From Balaenoptera acutorostrata (Eukaryota > Chordata > Mammalia > Artiodactyla > Balaenopteridae): a stretch of 64,000 nt of DNA. The stretch's first letter is position 1, and every line of letters starts with the position of its first letter. Below, piece after piece: positions 11,331 through 22,672 of the stretch. The notes below the pieces were generated by a model. It saw only the letters and a list, made by a program, of their open reading frames with translations, ran no database searches and was not told the origin of the DNA. The stretch is from contig NC_080067.1 of the NCBI RefSeq assembly GCF_949987535.1, forward strand, positions 52,512,910-52,576,909, in the 5' to 3' direction. The position numbers were made by a program, and so were the translations under genes.

Positions 11331-12809
11331 GAAATATCTTCCCTAGTTCGTAGGCACTGGCTTTCCACTGCCTACTGAAGGACCTCCAGGCTCTTGCAAA
11401 GTTGTCCCACCCTATACTGTCCAACTATTCCAGGAATTTTGTCAGTTAGTCAACAATTACTTGTTAAATAATGAATATGAGCCATTTTCTTCCTCTCTCG
11501 CTTCTGGGGCCTGTGTTGTATCTGTGTAGTCAGGTGAAAGGGACTCACATCTGAGAACATCCAAGGCTCACAGCTGACTCAGCTCGATGGTCACTGCTCT
11601 CACCCTCACAGGGATGCCACCACTGCCTAGAACCCTGAAAAGGCCAAAGGGATCGTGGTTCCCTGGTGTCCTCACTCAGTGAAGACAGCCCACGTTTCAT
11701 GCAGAAGTAGACGTGGTGGATGGGGTTTGAGCCCCCTCTTCTCACTTGTTGGTGTTATTATGCTTTGACACATGGGTGAACAAAAAAGACCGCTTGTACT
11801 TAAAGAGCTGCTAAAACAAACACATTTGTGATTTAAAAAAAAAAAAGATTTATAGTTCTTTAAACTTATATGAATTCCAGGAAATTGGAGGAAGGTTGGG
11901 AAGGAGGCTGAGAGCCCAAGTAACAAACCATGCTATACACAAAACTGTCAGTCGGGTGATAAGTCTTTGCCATTGGACCAGCCCCACGCCTCCAACTCCT
12001 CTTCCCCTTAGGATGATTTATCTCCTATGAGGCACTTCATTCCTAATATAAATAGACTCCTGGTGAAGTTGTGCCACTTGCCCTCCAGACATGCCTAGTC
12101 ATGTTTTAGCTCCAGCAGTGCACACAGCTGCAGATCAAACTGGCAGCCCAACTGCACACATAATCAGTTTGAATCTGAATTACCACCTCCTTGAGCAAAT
12201 CAATAACAGACTTGTTTGCCCTCCCTGAGGTTTTAAGACAAGTGTGGTCGAGGTCTTGCCATCTCAGTAAAAAAATTCAATTTTGTGAGTCCTGCAGGAT
12301 CTGACAAGTGGGTTCCATTCAAGGCCTTTAATTCCACAAAGTTCTTGATTTGAAAAAGTTTTTCTGCACAAAGTTTCTGCTATGTGTCCTATGTGACTAA
12401 AATTTTAAAATTACATTTCTAGAATTTGCTTTATCTTGTTCCAACAAGCCATTCAAATATTTATATGGTAATATTTAAAGATCAAAATAGAAAGAACAGT
12501 TTCAAACTTGATATCTTCTTTTCTGTTACACAATACAAAATCTGACAAAGTTCCCAGCACAGAATCTCCTAATGAATGATGCAAGACATGTGAGACAGGC
12601 CAGCCTCTTCTCTGGCTTGAGCAAGCTGCTAAAATCTTGCTTTTTGCCTTTTCATTACAGATGCTCCCTTTGTGATAAGTTAACTCAGCTCTTCCAGGTT
12701 TAAAACACATTTCTCAAATTCTTCACTGGCAAATGTGTTACCCCTTCTAGTCTTGTGTGCCTATATATTGAATTTTATTTTGCTTCATTTTTGAATTGAA
12801 TAGATTATC
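11331..12809. other. Unassigned non-coding stretch
   Basis: Balanced composition in 11340-11760, AT-richer afterwards. Several minus-strand frames (11545-11926, 12453-12710) have no recognisable domain. No repeat assigned. Confidence 0.4.
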
Positions 12810-12985
12810 AACGACTACCATTTATTGAGAGCTAGGCATGGCTGTAAGACATTTTCTCTAATCTTCATAACAACCAGATATTATTCTTCACATATAGCAA
12901 CTGAGGTAACTGTGGCTGAAAAAATAACTTTAACTTGTTTGCCCAAGGTCACCCAACCAGAGAGTGTAAATTGAGGTTTAAAAAA
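12810..12985 (-). mobile_element. MIR SINE, reverse orientation
   Basis: Antisense MIR features in order: 'accatttattgagagctagg', 'atcttcataacaacc', 'caactgaggtaactgtggctga' and 'cccaaggtcacccaaccaga'. The last corresponds to the MIR 'gtgtgaccttggg' core. Confidence 0.75.
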
Positions 12986-14835
12986 GTTTTTGCTAAACAT
13001 CTCCTGGTCCCTGCGTGTCAGTGATACTTAATGCAATAACGTATGATGCTATTACAACACAGCTCTGGTTAGAAAGAAAGAGTGAACTTTTGTGGTTTAG
13101 TTAATTCTTTGGAAAGATGTTTTAAAAACCAACCTCCACACAGTTTCCTGTGTTCTTCTTACTGATAATGGCCTACATGAAGGGGAAACAATACTATTAG
13201 CTCTCTCTGACGGATATGCACAAGAACAACTTGCACATGAAATTTTGCTCCATTTTAACTCCAACTGAAGCCAACCCTATTTGTTCTCGTTTGGCATCAG
13301 ATTTTGATATATGGTCATGAATATGCTTTTACGTTTAGTAAAAATAAAGATGATGTTATAATGGTGGCAGTGACACAATACTGAACGTTGTATTCAGTGT
13401 TGCTGTAGGAGTATTGGAATATGAAAAAAACAAAAAGGGCCACCATCAAAATTTTTAAATTGCAGAGACTTTACCCTTTACTAATATTTACCAGGTGGGA
13501 AGTCAATGATTAGGAGGAATAGAAAAATACACCAGGAAAAAATGTACCCAAAAATTATTTAAAAGGGAAATTAGACAAAACTGGCAGTAGTAGCAATGCT
13601 CTTGATTACTATTGTTTTTTAACTACTGATATTAATGCTATACAAATTCTCATGGGTGATTCTTTAATCATCAACTCTGTCCAATTGTTATTTTTATGAC
13701 TATTTGACCTACATTTCAACTAAAAAGATGATTAACATTTTGAGTAGACTTGACTATTGTCTGATGTTTAGGTTTAGACAAATGTATTTCTCTTCAGGAT
13801 ATAATTTGTCACCAATTAATCTTTTCAATAAGTTTTTCTGCCAAAGTTATGTTTTTTACCTTGCAAATATCAACCACGTATAACTTCTCAGGGAAGAAAA
13901 TAGTAATAAAATGTGGAAATTAATTTGAAACAGGAGAAATATCAGAAATCAGAGCTCTCAATGTCAGCTGTTGACTTTCAAGGAGACCCCCAGAAGAACC
14001 AATTGCTAAAGCAAAGCTTATTTTATCAGATTTACTGCAATGAGGGAGAATATCACCTTGATAGAAACTTAATAGTGTCCTTAGAAAAGAGAAGCCAGTG
14101 GAAAATATTTGAAAGGTTTTGTGACTTAGGCTGGGAGAGTTTAGGTGGATATTGTCAAGGAAGAGGACTAATTGGGTTTGGGTAAAGTTTATGACATGAA
14201 AGCCTTGGATTGGAAGGCATAGTGATGTGAGGATGTAAAAGTACTGATGAGTAAAATATTAGTCTTCATAAGCAAGTTTTTAGTTGGTTCACCACCTTAG
14301 CTTGCAGTAACAGTAATTTCCTGGAGCAAATGGCTATTTTTGCTTGATCGCACAGTTACTTTGCACAGGGAAAGAAAGTATGTTGGCTTCTGGCAGATTT
14401 GATTCTTTAACTCTGATGCCATCATTGCCAACAAGCTGATGGACACTTAGCTGTAGCACTACTTTTGAGGATGTCTTCCCAGGCCCTGTTTCACCTACTC
14501 CGAGAACCATATATAAAAATGGTCCCAGAGTAATATTTCTATTTCACGCCCCTGCACTTGCCCTCTCTCCTCATCCTCCCACCCCACCTAATTGGATTAT
14601 GGGTAGATATCTGGCCTAAGCCAGTCTATTCCTGACCCAACTATTTTGTCTCAAGTATTTGAAACTGGAATTTAGAGCACTTTGAAAAATCTATTCCCTT
14701 TTCTTGATCTGAGTACATGTAAACTCCAGAGTATATATATAAACTGTTTATTAGTCTCAATTTATTTGTATATAAACATAATATTTAAAAAATAATTGCC
14801 TCCACTGGAGCCATGTGGGCATCCCTTTCTGGCTG
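12986..14835. other. Unassigned AT-rich stretch
   Basis: Contains the 90-codon plus frame at 13913-14185, which resembles no protein I know. No splice or regulatory signal stands out. The rest is AT-rich with no assignable repeat. Confidence 0.4.
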
Positions 14836-14850
14836 GATAGCGGCTCTCTT
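14836..14850. repeat. Target-site duplication, left copy of SINE at 14851
   Basis: gatagcggctctctt, matched with one mismatch by 15179-15193 on the far side of the SINE. Confidence 0.85.
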
Positions 14851-15178
14851 TTTTTTTAAAGTAGCTGCTCTATTTTTTTTTAAGTTTAATTTTTATTTAT
14901 TTATTTATTTATTTATGGCTGTGTTGGGTCTTCGTTTCTGTGTGAGGGCTTTCTCTAGTTGCGGCAAGCGGGGGCCACTCTTCATCGTGGTGCGCGGGCC
15001 TCTCACTATCGCGGCCTCTCTTGTTGTGGAGCACAGGCTCCAGATGCGCAGGCTCAGTAATTGTGGCTCACGGGCCTAGTTGCTCCGCGGCATGTGGGAT
15101 CTTCCCAGACCAGGGCTCGAACCCGTGTCCCCTGCATTGGCAGGCAGATTCTCAACCACTGTGCCACCAGGGAAGCCC
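14851..15178 (-). mobile_element. CHR-type tRNA-derived SINE, reverse orientation
   Basis: On the minus strand the element starts with the gggcttccctggtggc-type head and carries the tRNA-like A box and B box (ggttcgagccc). It continues through the central 'cgcgg'/'gagaggccgcgatagtgaga' domain and ends in (AATA)n plus an interrupted poly(A). Imperfect 15-bp target-site duplications flank it: gatagcggctctctt at 14836-14850 and gatagtggctctctt at 15179-15193. The near-complete body and good duplication suggest a fairly recent insertion. Non-coding; its frames are not genes. Confidence 0.95.
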
Positions 15179-15193
15179 GATAGTGGCTCTCTT

Positions 15194-15805
15194 GAATATG
15201 TTTTGTCCAGAGTCCATAATCTTTTAGTCCCTTTTTATTGTTTAAATGGTCTCATTTTCGCATTTAAAGAGTCAGTACCAATTATTCTTAAAATTCAGCT
15301 TCATTATCTAATTTAACGCCATTTTCCTTTTCCCCTTTGCAGGCTGTCTATTCCTCTTGGAGCTTAAAGAAGAGGTATAGTCTGCTCTTCCCACATTTCT
15401 CCCTTCGCCTTCTCTGAGATTTTTTCTCTGTTGTTGAGGAGGAGGAGAGTTAGGGGAGGGCATATATGATATCTCAGAGCCAGACGGCAGCTCTCTTTTG
15501 CTCTTTATCACTGTTGCTTAGCGCTGTCTGGCCAACTGATTCCTGTAAGATGCCAGTGTCTAAATATAAGCTTTATCATGGGACACAGGCTTCCTGCTTC
15601 CCTTCCCTGGAGTAGAAGTTCTGACCTGGATTTGACCTCTTTCTCCAGTTCCTGCAAACTATTCATCCTGCAACCTCATGCTGTTCAGTCCCAGTAAATG
15701 GCTCTGTAGGATTGGGGAACTGGTAAAATTGATCAAGCCCATGATCTTTTGGTGTCCAGTCCCTACCAGGGACTCCATTAACATGACTGTTAGAAAATGA
15801 CAATT
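15194..15805. other. Unassigned stretch between two SINEs
   Basis: Pyrimidine-rich segments near 15310-15420. No recognised exon or repeat. A 'ccccttttgcag'-like tract near 15335 could pass for a splice acceptor, but no conserved frame follows. Confidence 0.4.
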
Positions 15806-15820
15806 AGAAAACAACGATTA

Positions 15821-16157
15821 GGGCTTCCCTGGTGGCGCAGTGGTTGGGAGTCTGCCTGCTAATGCAGGGGACGCGGGTTCGAGCCCTGGCCTGGGAAGAT
15901 CCCGCATGCCGCAGAGCGGCTGGGCCCGTGAGCCACAACTGCTGAGCCTGCGCGTCTGGAGCCTGTGCTCCGCAACGAGAGAGGCCCGCGCATCGCGATG
16001 AAGGGTGGCCCCCGCTTGCCGCAACTGGGGAAAGCCCTCGCGCAGAAACGATGACCCAACACAGCCAAAATCAATCAATCAATCAATCAATCAAAACATA
16101 CGCATCTGATTCAAGATCCTCATTAAAAAAAAAAATAAAAAAATAAAAAAAAAAAAA
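15821..16157 (+). mobile_element. CHR-type tRNA-derived SINE, forward orientation
   Basis: Starts gggcttccctggtggcgc. An RNA polymerase III A-box region (tggcgcagtgg) and B box (ggttcgagccc) lie in the tRNA-related head. The body follows, then an (aatc)n run at about 16070-16094, and the tail ends in an A-rich stretch. The 15-bp duplication agaaaacaacgatta occurs at 15806-15820 and again at 16158-16172, identical. The target read from the left (TT/AGAAAA) fits L1 endonuclease preference, as expected for an L1-mobilised SINE. About 25 bases of unusual tail between the (aatc)n and poly(A) look like a variant or transduced tail. Confidence 0.96.
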
Positions 16158-16172
16158 AGAAAACAACGATTA

Positions 16173-16575
16173 GAAAATTTAAAAAGACATATGTTTCCAA
16201 GAAAAAGGGAGCAAGACAGGAAACAGCAGTAGAAAGAGACAGCAAAAAATTTTCTCTAGAAATGAGATAATTCAAGCTGCAAAACCTCAGACAAGCATAA
16301 ACTGGAGTTGTCACTCTGATGGGAAGGGTGCAGGGTGGGGATGAAAACAGGAGAATTTGTTGAAAGTATTTAGATGTGGCACTTAACCCTCCACATCCAT
16401 TCCCACACCCAGCACAGCCAGGCATGGTGCCCCTTCCTTTCCTTAGCAGAAAACTCAAGGTGTAGTCTTGCAGAGATAAGACAGTAAATTCAAGAGCATC
16501 AGATATAGCCAAGGCAACATATGAGGCACGAAAGCACCATATTAAAAACAGGTATTAAGAGAAAGAGAGACACTC
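16173..16575. other. Unassigned stretch between SINE and LTR
   Basis: A-rich at the start, then mixed composition. No recognised element. The minus-strand frame 16123-16512 runs into the SINE poly(T) and is not a credible gene. Confidence 0.4.
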
Positions 16576-16963
16576 TGTATTAGTCTGCTTGGGCTGCCAT
16601 AACAAAATACCACAGACTGGGTAGCTTAGACAACAGAAATTTATTATCTTACAGTGTTGTAGTGTAGAAGTCCAAGATCAAGGTCTGGCAGGGTTGGTTT
16701 CTGGTGAGAGTTCTCTTCCTGGCTTACAGACAATCGCCTTCTCACTACATTCTCATATGGCAGAGAGAGAGAGAGAGAAAACAAGCTCTCTGGTGTCTCT
16801 TCTTATAAAGTAGGACACTAATCCTACAGTATTGGGGCCCCACACTTATGGCCTCATTTAATCTCAGTTACCTCCATTAAGGCCTTATCTCTAAATATAG
16901 TCACATTGAGGATTGGTGCTTCAACATTAATTTTGGAGAGACACAAATGGTTAGTCTATAATA
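16576..16963 (-). mobile_element. ERVL-MaLR-type solo LTR (MLT1/MLT2-like), reverse orientation
   Basis: The antisense sequence has the MaLR layout. In sense, from 16963 towards 16576, it has a 'tgaagc..caat' block, 'tatttagagataaggcc', 'gtcctactttataagaagag', 'gacaccagagagctt' and '(tc)n' with 'tgccatatgag'. Then come 'ccaggaagagaactctcacc', 'ccttgatcttggactt', 'aataaatttctgttgtctaa' and 'agtctgtggtattttgttat'. The aataaa-containing element is the LTR polyadenylation region. No internal viral genes adjoin, so this is a solo LTR. Confidence 0.85.
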
Positions 16964-17444
16964 CCCTCTAGCCCCTTTCATAGCATGTCTCTCAAAATAT
17001 TGGCAGTAGACCTCATCCTCAAGGGGAAAGCAAGGTCTATTTTCTTCTGGGGAAACTGAGAAGCCTAAGAAGAAATAGCGATAGATAAATACTCACATTT
17101 GGAGAACCCCTAAAGATCACCTTATAGTAACCTCACCAGTAGATAAGTTTCACCTATGCATGCTGAATCAGTATTCTAGAGATTTTTTTCTTAAATACGA
17201 ACAGATAGGAAAGAATTTTCAGGCATTTGGACTTCTGATAAAAAACAAAGAAGCCAAAGCAAACAATGAAACTCTAGGAAAGAGAGACAAATTAGGGAAC
17301 AAAAGGAAATGTGAAAGAAAAAAAAAAAGGAATTAATTCCCCAGAGATATAAAGTAAAACATAATGTTTATAAAACAAGAGCAAGAAGTTATTTAAAAGA
17401 GATATTGAGAGAATAATAAAAGAGCTTTAGAAATTTAATAAATT
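16964..17444. other. Unassigned AT-rich stretch
   Basis: Purine-rich (many aaag/gaga words) with no open frame of note. No assigned repeat. Confidence 0.4.
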
Positions 17445-17580
17445 TGTATTAGTCAAGGTTATCCAGAGAAATAGAACCAATACAGTAAATATAAATATAA
17501 ATAATTGTATATATGTTTACCATAAGGAATTGGCTCATGTGATTATGGAGGCTGAGAAGTCCCAAGATCTGCACTGAGCA
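17445..17580 (-). mobile_element. MLT2-like LTR fragment, reverse orientation
   Basis: Contains the antisense LTR end 'tgtattagtcaaggtta' with 'ccagagaaatagaaccaata', then 'taaggaattggctcatgtga' and 'ttatggaggctgagaagtcc'. Only the terminal third of an MLT2-class LTR is present. Confidence 0.75.
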
Positions 17581-17999
17581 CCATTTAGCAACTATCATAG
17601 CAATGATTGATTTGGGAATGAATCATTAATGGATGTTAAGCCAAGTGGATGAAAGTTTGTTGAATGACAGGATGTATACACTTATTTATTAACTTTACAG
17701 TGAAGAAATTGGGTGGACATCATTCTACCCAAATGTTCAAAGTTAACACCATTTTGCCCATGGGGCAAAGCAACGTGATGTGCCTCACTGAGAACACAGA
17801 ACAATTTCTGTGGATTTTCTACCTAAAGTAATTACCTGGATCTGATAAAATATCAAGGCAACAAAAGAAAAGAAAACATGGAGGAAAACAACGAGATTGG
17901 AGGTGAACAAATGAATTGTTATAGGTAAATACAGCACATAATCCTGGATTGAATCTTGGACCAGAAGAAAATAAATGTTTAATATAAAAGCATTACCGG
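17581..17999. other. Unassigned stretch
   Basis: No recognised domain or repeat. It lies between an LTR fragment and an old L1 and may include decayed retroelement sequence. Confidence 0.35.
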
Positions 18000-19648
18000 A
18001 AGTTTCTAGCCAGGTAAGTTAGGCTTTTCCAGATGGAAACTAAGACATAAAACTATCTCTATTTGCATATGAAATAATATTTTATGTAAAAAATCCTAAG
18101 AAATTCACCAAAACCCATTAGAGCTAATACATGAATTCAGCGATATTACAGTATACAAGGTTAATGTACAAAAATCAGTTGCATTTTATACACTAGCAAT
18201 GAACAATCTGAAAATGAAGTTAAGAAAACAATTTCATTTATAATAGTATCAAAAAAGAATAAAATACTTAGGAGTAAAGATAACGAAATGTAAGACATAC
18301 ATTGAAAACTACAAAACAGTGTTGAAAAGAATCAAAGAGCACCTAAATAAATGGAAAGACATCCATGTTCATGAATTGAAAGACTTAATGTTAAAATGGC
18401 AAAACTCTCCAAATTGATCTGCGGGTTCAATGCAAGCCCTTTCAAAATCCCAGCTGGCAGCTTTTTTTGTAGAAATTGACAAGCTGATCTTAAAATTCAT
18501 GTGGAAATACAAGGGACTCAGATAGACAACACAATCTTGAAAAAGAAGAATAAAGTTGGAGGATTCACACTTCCCAATTTGAAAACTTACTACAAAACTA
18601 CAGTAATCAAGAATGTGTGGTAATGACATGGAGACATATAGATCAATGGAATAGAATTTAGAGTCCAGATATAAATCCTAACATTTATGGACAATTGATT
18701 TTCAACAGAATACGAAGCAATTAATTGGGGAAAAAACAATCTTTTTCAACATATAGTGCTGGGACAACTAAATATCCACAGACAAAAGAATGAAGTTGGA
18801 CTTCTATGTTACGTGATGAAAATTAACTCAAAACAGATCAAAGACCTAAATGTAAGAACTAAACTGTAATACTCCTTGAAGGTGTAAATCTTTATGACCT
18901 TGAATTAGGTAATGTTTTCCTAGATATGACACCTAAAGCACAAGGTACCAAGAAAAAATATATAGATAAATTGGACTTCATCAAAACTTTAAAATGTTAT
19001 GCTTCAAAGGACACTATTGGTACATAAAGAACTCTTGGATGTATTAAGAACTTACAGCTCAAGGACAACTTGAATTAAAAATGGGCAAAGTACTTGAATA
19101 GACAATTCTACAAAGATATACAAAGTGTCAATAAGAACATGAAAAGATGCTGAACATCATTAGTCGTTAGGGAAGTGCAAATCAAATCACAATGAAATAC
19201 CACTGCACACACTCTAAGAAAACTATAATTAAAGAGATAGACAATACCAAGTGTTGACCAGGATGTGGAGAAATTGGAACCCTCATACACTGCTTGGTGG
19301 AAATGTAAAATAGTACAGCTGCTTTGGAAAACAGATTGTCAGCTCCTCAAAAAGTTAAACATAGAGTTACCATATGACCCAGAAATTCTACTTCTAGGTA
19401 TCTACCCCCCTCAAATGAAAACATATGTCTATACAAACCTTGTATACAAATGTTCATAGCAGCATTATTCATAATAACCAAAAGTAGAAATAACCCAACT
19501 GTCCATCAACTAAGGAATGGATAAACAAAATGTAAAAATAGAATATTATTTGGCCATAAAAAGGAATTAAGTATGGGTAGGTACTACAACATGGATGAAC
19601 CTAAAAAACATTATGCTAAATGAAAGAAGCCAGTCACTAAAGACCACA
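18000..19648 (+). mobile_element. Old L1 (L1M-type) ORF2 C-terminal half, sense
   Basis: The L1 reverse transcriptase catalytic-box region is at about 18055-18085, with the FADD motif decayed to FAYE. It continues through 'cagcgatattacagtatacaa', 'aaaatacttaggagtaaag', 'ccatgttcatgaattg' and 'aagccctttcaaaatcccag', then the C-terminal 'ggatgtggagaaattggaa' and 'accatatgacccagaaattcta' blocks, and 'aatggataaacaaaatgt'. Frames are broken by many indels. The 3' UTR resumes at about 20032 after an interruption. Confidence 0.9.
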
Positions 19649-20031
19649 TTTTTTTTTTTGAGCTTGTATTTTGATTATATATTTAAAGAAATGTTACATG
19701 GTATATATTTAAAGAGAAAATAAGAAAGAAAACTGTCATCAATTCAAATCACATCTAAGAACACTAAAGCCTATTGAACCATAATAAATATATATATAAA
19801 TACATTAAAACTTTGAAGATATTTAAAAATTTATTGAAGTCAGAGAAATAGGTAAATTCTTAATATGTCAACTCTAGAAACCCCGAAGTCCTAGGAATTA
19901 TGTATCGAAGGATTTAGAAACAAATCTTTGTAAAAGATTTTAAAATTACATTCTTTGTTAAACTGGGACTTGGACCACTTTGGGTTTAGTTTTGCCCCTG
20001 AACGAATGCCATGATAAATTAGTCAGCAGCA
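19649..20031 (-). mobile_element. Insert interrupting the old L1; possible antisense retrocopy
   Basis: The flanking L1 text is continuous in family consensus ('agaccacat' to 'tccatctatatgaaa'), but about 380 bp of unrelated AT-rich sequence sits between. It begins with a run of T, as an antisense poly(A) tail would. No clear target-site duplication or consensus polyadenylation signal is visible, and a few L1 bases are missing at the join. Alternatives are a deletion/insertion rearrangement or a divergent L1 3' UTR subtype. Confidence 0.4.
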
Positions 20032-20430
20032 CATTCCATCTATATGAAACGGCCAGAATCAGCAACTCTGCAGAGATGGAAAGATCATTAGTGGTTGGTT
20101 GGGGCTAAGTGGGAAAGAAACCTTATATCCTTATATAATGGATATAAAGTTTCTTTGGGGGATGACAGAAGTATTCTAAAATTACACCACTTGGTAAATA
20201 GACTAAAATTTATCGAATTGTAGACTTTCAACAGGTGAACTTTATAGCATGAGAATTATATCTCAATAAAGCTGTTAATAAATAATATGCATGCATAGAG
20301 ACAGATTGATAAGATATATGTAGTAAAACATTAGCAATTAGGGAACCTTGGTGACAGGTAGATGGGATTTCTAAATTTTGCAGCTTTTCTGTAAGTTAGA
20401 TTTGCTTTAAAAGAAAAAAATAAAAATAAA
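20032..20430 (+). mobile_element. Old L1 3' UTR pieces, sense
   Basis: 20032-20280 carries the L1M 3' UTR words 'tccatctatatgaaacgg', 'attagtggttggttggggc', 'aaattacaccacttggtaa' and 'atctcaataaagctgtta'. 20281-20430 adds another L1M-like tail ('cagcttttctgtaagttaga...ttaaaagaaaaaaat'). It continues the ORF2 fragment that ends at 19648. Confidence 0.7.
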
Positions 20431-20644
20431 CTTTATGGTGCCCTCTTACTTTTTAAACTAAATGCATGTATCATGGTGATCAAATTTTAAAATTATGAAA
20501 TAGAAATGGGTTTAGAATGAGGCAAGAGATAATACTGTCTGGTCAGGACCACTCACTCCAGAACTCCAAGGAGCACCATTCAATAGCAATATAATGGTCA
20601 GACATTCCCCACTAATCTGTAGCTTTAAAGTAAATAATCAGGGC

Positions 20645-20747
20645 CAATATGGCAAAATGGGCAAAGCTCTAGACTTGGTCAGCCATGAGTTCAAATCCTG
20701 GTGCCACCAGTTTTTAGTTGGTTACCTAGGAAAGTTATTTATGCTAT
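20645..20747 (+). mobile_element. MIR SINE, 5' part, split by an LTR
   Basis: Sense MIR head and core ('agctctagacttggtcagcc', 'gagttcaaatcctggtgcc', 'ggttacctaggaaagttatt'). The matching 3' part resumes at 21369 after the LTR. Confidence 0.7.
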
Positions 20748-20752
20748 CAGGG

Positions 20753-21363
20753 TGTAAGTAGGCACCTACTATTGCGATGACTCAACCCCTGTATAACGCC
20801 CTTCCCCTTGAGTGTGGGTGTGAACTGTGAACATGACAGGAGGGTCACTCGCATGATTAGATTATGTCACACGGCATAGTTAGCTTTAAGAAAGTTAGTA
20901 AACTTTAAGAAGGGATAGACCTGATGTGACCACCTGAGCCTTTGAAATATGGGTCTTGGAGTCAGAGAGAAAGAAGTCTGAGATTTGACATGAGACAGTC
21001 CCATCGCCTGCTTTAAAGACGGAGAAGCCACATGGCAAGGAGTGTGGGCAGCCTCTGGGAGCTGAGAGTGACCCCAGCTGACAGCCAGCAAGGAAACTGG
21101 GAGCTCAGTTAGTTCTACATTCTCAAGGAACTGGATTCTGCCAACAGCCTGAATGAGACTGGAAGTGGATTCCTCCCCTGAGGCTCTGGATGAGAAAGCA
21201 GTCCAGCCAACACCTTGGCTTTAGCATTGTGAGATCCTGAGCAGACAACCAAGTCATGCCATGCCTGGACTTCTGTTCTACAGACTGTGAGCTAATAAAT
21301 GGGTGTTGTTGTAAGCTACGAAACTTGTGCTGATATGTTATGAAGCGACAGAAAACTAATACA
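20753..21363 (+). mobile_element. ERVL-MaLR-type solo LTR (MLT1-like), forward
   Basis: Begins TGTAAG and ends 'aaactaataca'. Near the 3' end are a polyadenylation signal (aataaa within 'gagctaataaatgg') and the MaLR-typical 'ttgttgtaagcta'. A 5-bp duplication flanks it (caggg at 20748-20752, cagag at 21364-21368, one mismatch), the size expected for ERVL-class integration. It splits a MIR, so it is younger than that MIR. No viral genes are present. Confidence 0.75.
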
Positions 21364-21368
21364 CAGAG

Positions 21369-21535
21369 TATCCATTTCCTCACATATAAAATGAAAATAA
21401 CAACACTATCTACCTCCTAACATGGTGTGTTTTTGTAAAATAAATAATCATATAAAACATTTAGCAGCTTCTCGTATAGTACATGGTTAATTTAGGTTAG
21501 CTCTCATTATCATTACTATTACTATCATTATTGAG
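21369..21535 (+). mobile_element. MIR SINE, 3' part, continuation
   Basis: Picks up where 20747 stops: 'tccatttcctcacatataaa' followed by 'atgaaaataacaacactatc', then 'tacctcctaacatgg' and 'ataatcatataaaac'. This is the standard MIR 3' half. Confidence 0.7.
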
Positions 21536-22309
21536 ATCAGGTAAAGTGAAATCTCAAAAAGAAATCAGAATCTTTTCCAGTAAACCTGTAATAAACTTAA
21601 TTTATTCATTAATGTGTCAACCAAGATACTTTGCCATACCCAGGATATGAACAGTATTCCTAATATCATCCATAATTAAAGCTTTGGCTTTTATTCAAAA
21701 TCTGATTCATTCCATTGATGGCATTTCCTAGTGAAAGATAACCTTACCAGTCCTTTAAAGTATTCATCATAAGGCTACCTGTCAAGTTTTGATGATGGGT
21801 GGGAAATGATGGAGACAGCAAAGAACACTCTTATAAATGTCCTCTGAATATGGCATTTAAATTTTTATGTGTTAACTGTAAAACTGAAATCCTTCCGCAA
21901 ACTAACAGCCCCAAGGTGGTATTCATAAAACATACAAGCTGAACTACCTGAATGAAGTCACACTTGTAAAATGGCTTGAAAAGTTTTGTGTCACTTAATT
22001 CCAGCTATGGGCTAAGACTCAATGTGGCTGATTTCCCATATTCTAAAATCGACTGATTGTAAATGGGCACTTGAGCGTTTGTGAAGCAAAATAGCACCTA
22101 TTCCCAGGGGGTATTTGTCTTTAGCAATGAAGCACAGCAGCCCTATACTATTAGGCAAGGCTAACCGTACCTCAAACACTCCATAATTTCCATTTATGTT
22201 TCATAATATTACCAAGATTGTCATGGAATAATCCTCCTTATTACCGAGTAGGGGCTGTGTGCACTCCTTGATCCTCACTTTCTATCAAATTTAAAACTAT
22301 ACTAGTATT
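21536..22309. other. Unassigned AT-rich stretch
   Basis: No gene or repeat family recognised upstream of the minus-strand L1 tail. Confidence 0.4.
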
Positions 22310-22672
22310 TATTTTTTAACATATTTATTGGAGTATAATTGCTTTACAATGGTGTGTTAGTTTCTGCTGTATAACAAAGTGAATCAACTATACGTATACA
22401 TACATCCCCATATCTCCTCCCGCCTGCGTCTCCCACCCACCCTCCCTATCCCACCCCTCTAGGTGGTCACAGAGCACTGAGCTGATCTCCCTGTGCTATG
22501 TGGCTGCTTCCCACTAGCTATCTATTTTACATTTGGTAGTGTATATATGTCCATGCCACTCTCTCACTTCATCCCGGCTTACCCTTCCCCTTCCCCATAT
22601 CCTCAAGTCCATTCTCTACATCTGCGTCTTTATTCCTGTCCTGCAACTAGGTTCATCAGTACCTTTTTTTTT

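Noticed and set aside
15308..15511. Possible exon after a pyrimidine tract ending in cag
   Set aside because: The minus- and plus-strand frames have no similarity to known proteins, and no donor or partner exon is visible.
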